Assembly (NCBI GenBank): GCA_047638975.1 | Contig: JBLINB010000035.1 | Span: forward strand, 1 to 16,115 | Direction: 5' to 3' | From: JAPKEZ01 sp047638975 | Lineage (GTDB): Bacteria > Planctomycetota > UBA1135 | DNA: 16,115 bases | In this document: positions 13,094 through 16,115 of the stretch, piece after piece | How the letters are laid out: the number at the start of each line of letters is the position of its first letter | Numbering within the stretch: position 1 is the stretch's first letter | Translations under genes and position numbers: made by a program | The notes under the pieces: generated by a model | Seen by the model: the letters and a program-made list of their open reading frames with translations, nothing else | Database searches by the model: none | What the model was told of the DNA's origin: nothing

Positions 13094-15551
13094 TCTCTTC
13101 GAAGGCTACTTCGCCTGTAGATGACCACGTGGCTAGTAAACTAAAACGCTCTACGAAAATGTCTAACAACTGCAATGCTGAATAGTTATTGCCGCTGTCA
13201 ATTTCGCTTAAAATCGAAGTGGTTTGCAATAGCGCCGAATATTCTTGGGCAGCCACTGAATTGAAATCAATACTACTAAGCGCTGTGAGCCATCGTTGTT
13301 GATTAAGTAATGCAGCAGAGATTTCTTCGCTGCTGGCCGTTGCTAATTGGCGCAGTGTCGCTGAACTTTGAGACACAGCCAACACCAAACTTAGTGATTG
13401 AAAATCTTTGTCACTACTTAAGTCTATATTGAGGCTCTCAAGCAGTAGCTGCCATTGCAAAGGTTTCAAGTAAAGTTGCCAGTTGTCATGACGGGGCACG
13501 CGCTCGCCACGTACTTGCAATAGCAAGGTGATTCCGCTTTCGCTGACCTCTTGTACTGTTCCGCGTTTTCCATCAATAGGGTCGTCAAGATAAATGTCGT
13601 CGGCTGCGAGTTCTTGGATTAATTTTTGACGCGCACTTGATGCCTGTGCAAATAGTTGACGATAATGGTTGCCACTAGCCGCATACATTACTGGAGCATC
13701 ATCTAAGTCTATGTTTTGCAAACCATTGCTAGCTGCTTGAATGTCAAATGCTAAAATTGCTTGGCATACATCTAGAAAGTGCTGTGCGCGAAAACGTTTG
13801 CGTTGCGCCAACAATTGCGTCTGTCGGTGAGCATCCGCAGCAAGCAAGCTTTGCGAGTGTAGTTCATCGAATATTCTTTGCCAAGCGTATGGGTATATCT
13901 GTTCGGCAGACACCTTCGAATTCAGCAACTTGTTTGCAGCCTCAGCCTCACTGAAGTTAAACGTTTCAAGTAAGCGCGCACTATCGCTTTGAAGTTCAAT
14001 AACGGCCGCATTGAATTTGGCATAACAAGATTGCAACAGGGGCAGTTTCTCTGCAGGGGGCACCTCAGAACTGTTTATTAGTTCGACAGCAGCAGACAAA
14101 TTAAACTCTACCATCAAAGCGTCGACATCCGTGTTGAGGCGCGCCAATAAGGCTTGCGCCTTGAGTGTTGCGGCTTCTTCTTCGAGTTGCAGTGTATCTG
14201 TTTGAGCCTCTATCACTGCATTCGAGTTTTGCTGTTGTTCAGCTTCAAGCTGCATCTGCTCGATTTGCTTTTGCAATTCATCCGCGCGCGCGCTGGCAGT
14301 CTCGTCGATGATTACACGATCGATTACTTCGGGGGCAATCTCGTCATCGCCGGATTGTAATACGAATAAAATGCTAGCCGCGACAGCAACAACCAGCAAG
14401 ACAATAATCAGTGGCGAGCGTCGTTGCTGTGTTAATGCAGCGTTACAAAAATGGATAACTTCGGCAGCAGACTGCGGGCGTTCATCCTGTTCTTTAGCCA
14501 TCAGCCAATCAATCAATTCTTGAGAGTCTTTACTGAAGTCACTTATAAAATCAGCCAACAACGGGATTTCAGCGTCGCGATGCTGCAATAATATTTCTTT
14601 AACGGAATTGCCTTGATAGGGCGTGGCAGCAGTCAGCAAACGGAAAAGCGTACATCCGAGGCTATAAAAATCGCTGCGCTGATCAACAAGCGTAGGATCA
14701 GAGACTGCCTCGGGAGGCATGAAGTGCGGGGTGCCTCCGGCAGCACTATCACCAACCAATTCACGTGTGGACGACATCCCTAAATCGGCAAGCTTGACGC
14801 GACCATCGCCAGCGAACATTAAATTCTCAGGCTTTATATCGCGGTGCACTAGGCCATTGGATGCCGCGTATTGCAAAGCTTCGGCTACCTGACAAATAAC
14901 GTCAAGAGCTTGCGCTTCATCAAAGGCACCAAAGTTTTTAAGATGCGACTCTGCGTCACCGCCTTCGACGATCTCCATACTGAAGAAATAAACGCCGTTT
15001 TCTTCACCAACGGCATAGACTTGCACCAAGTTAGGGTGCGACATGCGCCCGGCAGCAATCGCCTCGCGTTTAAAGGCTTCGATTGCAGCAGGGCCTCGCT
15101 TTACAGATTCAGGGTTAAGTACCTTGAGGGCAACTTCGCGTTGCAAATCTAATTGCAAAGCGCGGTAAACAATACCAACTCCACCATGCCCAAGGCGTTC
15201 CATCACTTTATGCCCCGCAAGAACGGTACCGATTAGTGGATCGTCAATGACAGGCTGTGCTTCTATGAGTAATTGCAACTCGCGGTCATCGCATAACAGA
15301 CTAATGCTTTGCCGCGGTGACACTTCGATCTCGCTCAGAATATTATCCTCATTGAGTAAGCTGCACTCGCCGCAAGCACTGATCTTGAATAAACCATTCT
15401 CTTGGAGGATTACACTGACGCCGTTCCGTTGCTCAGCCGAGGACGACAAGCGATCGAGGCCGTCTGCAGTTAAGAGCAGATGCAACACTCCGTCAGGGAA
15501 TTTAAATGCCCCAGACGTTGCTTCGCTGCTCCAGACTAACTTCGCTGCCAT
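13086..15551 (-). CDS. Membrane-anchored Ser/Thr protein kinase with FHA-like N-terminus and large extracytoplasmic domain
   Basis: 821 residues. Residues 1-98 form a small beta-rich domain; the stretch LFKISACGECSLLNEDNIL followed by SPRQSISLL resembles an FHA fold, weakly. The Hanks-type kinase domain covers about 108-372: glycine loop LGHGGVGIVYRA, K143 (VALKVL), E163 as helix-C partner, VHRDIKPENL (D238), DLG at 256-258 in place of DFG, and MPPEAV for APE. All catalytic residues are present. One membrane helix (about 379-397) follows. A Gln/Glu-rich coiled coil (about 420-470) leads into a mostly helical C-terminal region to 821 that I cannot assign, with one beta-rich patch at about 659-682 (GKRGTVQEV...ITLLLQVRGE). 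So kinase inside, sensor or partner-binding region outside. It follows yggS by 10 bp and overlaps purN. Confidence 0.93.
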   Translation of the reverse strand: MAAKLVWSSEATSGAFKFPDGVLHLLLTADGLDRLSSSAEQRNGVSVILQENGLFKISACGECSLLNEDNILSEIEVSPRQSISLLCDDRELQLLIEAQPVIDDPLIGTVLAGHKVMERLGHGGVGIVYRALQLDLQREVALKVLNPESVKRGPAAIEAFKREAIAAGRMSHPNLVQVYAVGEENGVYFFSMEIVEGGDAESHLKNFGAFDEAQALDVICQVAEALQYAASNGLVHRDIKPENLMFAGDGRVKLADLGMSSTRELVGDSAAGGTPHFMPPEAVSDPTLVDQRSDFYSLGCTLFRLLTAATPYQGNSVKEILLQHRDAEIPLLADFISDFSKDSQELIDWLMAKEQDERPQSAAEVIHFCNAALTQQRRSPLIIVLLVVAVAASILFVLQSGDDEIAPEVIDRVIIDETASARADELQKQIEQMQLEAEQQQNSNAVIEAQTDTLQLEEEAATLKAQALLARLNTDVDALMVEFNLSAAVELINSSEVPPAEKLPLLQSCYAKFNAAVIELQSDSARLLETFNFSEAEAANKLLNSKVSAEQIYPYAWQRIFDELHSQSLLAADAHRQTQLLAQRKRFRAQHFLDVCQAILAFDIQAASNGLQNIDLDDAPVMYAASGNHYRQLFAQASSARQKLIQELAADDIYLDDPIDGKRGTVQEVSESGITLLLQVRGERVPRHDNWQLYLKPLQWQLLLESLNIDLSSDKDFQSLSLVLAVSQSSATLRQLATASSEEISAALLNQQRWLTALSSIDFNSVAAQEYSALLQTTSILSEIDSGNNYSALQLLDIFVERFSLLATWSSTGEVAFEENG

Positions 15552-15561
15552 AAATAGTATT

Positions 15562-16115
15562 TTATCTAGTCGCAGGGAAGATGTCGCGTCCTACACGGAC
15601 AAGATTGGCGCCTTCGGCAATCGCAATTTCGAAATCATTGCTCATACCCATCGATAAAACGGCATCGTCGGCAAGTAAGTTTTGTTGCTGTAAGGCCTGC
15701 AAGCAAGTGCGCATACTCGCAAAATCGCGGTGTAACTGACTATCGTCAGCATCGGCAGCAGCGAGGTTCATTAGCCCACTGACCCGAATCGCTGGCCATT
15801 CAGCAATTTGCTCGCAAAAATCAGCAACTTGCTCAAGATGCAAGCCATACCTGCCATCAGCAGGATTTACGTTTACTTGCAACAATACCTCGAGACTATC
15901 CTCACTTTCTTCTAATACTCTGGCGATACGTTGAGCTGTTTTCATGTCGCCCAATGCCTGATACATTTCACAAGCAGATATCCCGCGGCGCACTTTCTTT
16001 CCTTGTAGCGGGCCAAGCAAATGCCATTCTGCATCTGGCAAAACGCGCCTCTGTTCTTCAAGTTCTTGAACGCGGTTATGAGCAAATAGCCGCTGTCCAG
16101 CAGCATAAGCCTCGA
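15562..16115 (-). CDS. YggS/PROSC-family PLP-binding protein, partial: N-terminus beyond the window edge
   Basis: C-terminal 184 codons or so of a PLP homeostasis protein (alanine-racemase-like barrel, no known catalytic activity), cytoplasmic. The reading frame is open to the window edge. Visible signs are FAHNRVQELEEQ (family: FGENRVQE), EWHLLGPLQGKKVRR (family: WHxIGxLQxNK), EVLLQVNV, SGLMNLA and LSMGMSNDFEIAIAEGANLV with VRVG, the phosphate-binding end. The PLP-lysine is in the missing N-terminal part and cannot be checked. Several usually conserved positions differ (FGENR to FAHNR, the NK of LQxNK to KK, and an IFPATR ending), so the copy is divergent. It is the most upstream visible gene of the yggS-kinase-purN operon, 10 bp before the kinase start. 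Confidence 0.9.
   Translation of the reverse strand, partial: EAYAAGQRLFAHNRVQELEEQRRVLPDAEWHLLGPLQGKKVRRGISACEMYQALGDMKTAQRIARVLEESEDSLEVLLQVNVNPADGRYGLHLEQVADFCEQIAEWPAIRVSGLMNLAAADADDSQLHRDFASMRTCLQALQQQNLLADDAVLSMGMSNDFEIAIAEGANLVRVGRDIFPATR

Noticed and set aside
1..16115. tRNA, rRNA, CRISPR arrays, insertion sequences, phage attachment sites
   Set aside because: No tandem spaced repeats, transposase motifs, tRNA-like cloverleaf or rRNA signature was seen. Almost all sequence is accounted for by ordinary genes.

Overview
The window is a gene-dense stretch of a Gram-negative chromosome with no sign of mobile DNA. It holds 11 protein genes, two of them cut by the window edges, and no RNA gene that I can recognise. 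The gene mix is a type II secretin, a threonylcarbamoyl-AMP synthase/low-molecular-weight phosphatase fusion, a GldA/F/G-like ABC operon with a DUF4340 protein, a membrane-anchored Hanks-type Ser/Thr kinase with an FHA-like N-terminus, and a PurN of the SGGG...YGHHVH subtype. This suggests the PVC superphylum (Planctomycetota, Lentisphaerota or a relative). That placement is inferred from gene content and remembered family traits, not from a tree. Shine-Dalgarno sequences are weak or absent before many starts, and GTG/TTG starts are in play.

Layout. Positions 1-2185 (minus) are most of a GspD-type secretin whose C-terminus lies outside the window. A short divergent region separates it from an orphan PTS EIIA/PtsN-like gene (about 2365-2814, plus). 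That gene's stop codon overlaps the stop of the convergent Sua5-phosphatase fusion (2811-3887, minus). From 3940 to 12535 everything is on the plus strand: a soluble NtrB-like histidine kinase and an NtrC-like sigma54 activator overlapping by 8 bp, then dnaK, a strong intrinsic terminator, and a tightly coupled four-gene Gld-type ABC operon (ATPase, permease, GldG-like protein, DUF4340 protein). From 16115 down to 12500, on the minus strand, is an operon of a YggS-family gene (partial), a kinase gene and purN, which converges on and overlaps the DUF4340 gene by 36 bp.

The most interesting signal is between the response regulator and dnaK. A near-consensus sigma54 promoter (TGGCAC-N5-TTGC, 6086-6100) lies 33 bp before the dnaK start, immediately downstream of genes for a sigma54-dependent activator and its kinase. 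A 15-bp dyad sits just upstream of it. No CIRCE element is visible. The simplest reading is that this two-component system drives the main chaperone gene by a sigma54 route, replacing the usual HrcA/CIRCE or sigma32 control. This is inference from sequence and position and is directly testable.

Other points worth attention are the loss of the arginine of the KxR motif in the Sua5 half of the fusion, the complete Gld-type transporter of unknown substrate, and the coupling of an envelope-spanning kinase to purN and yggS.
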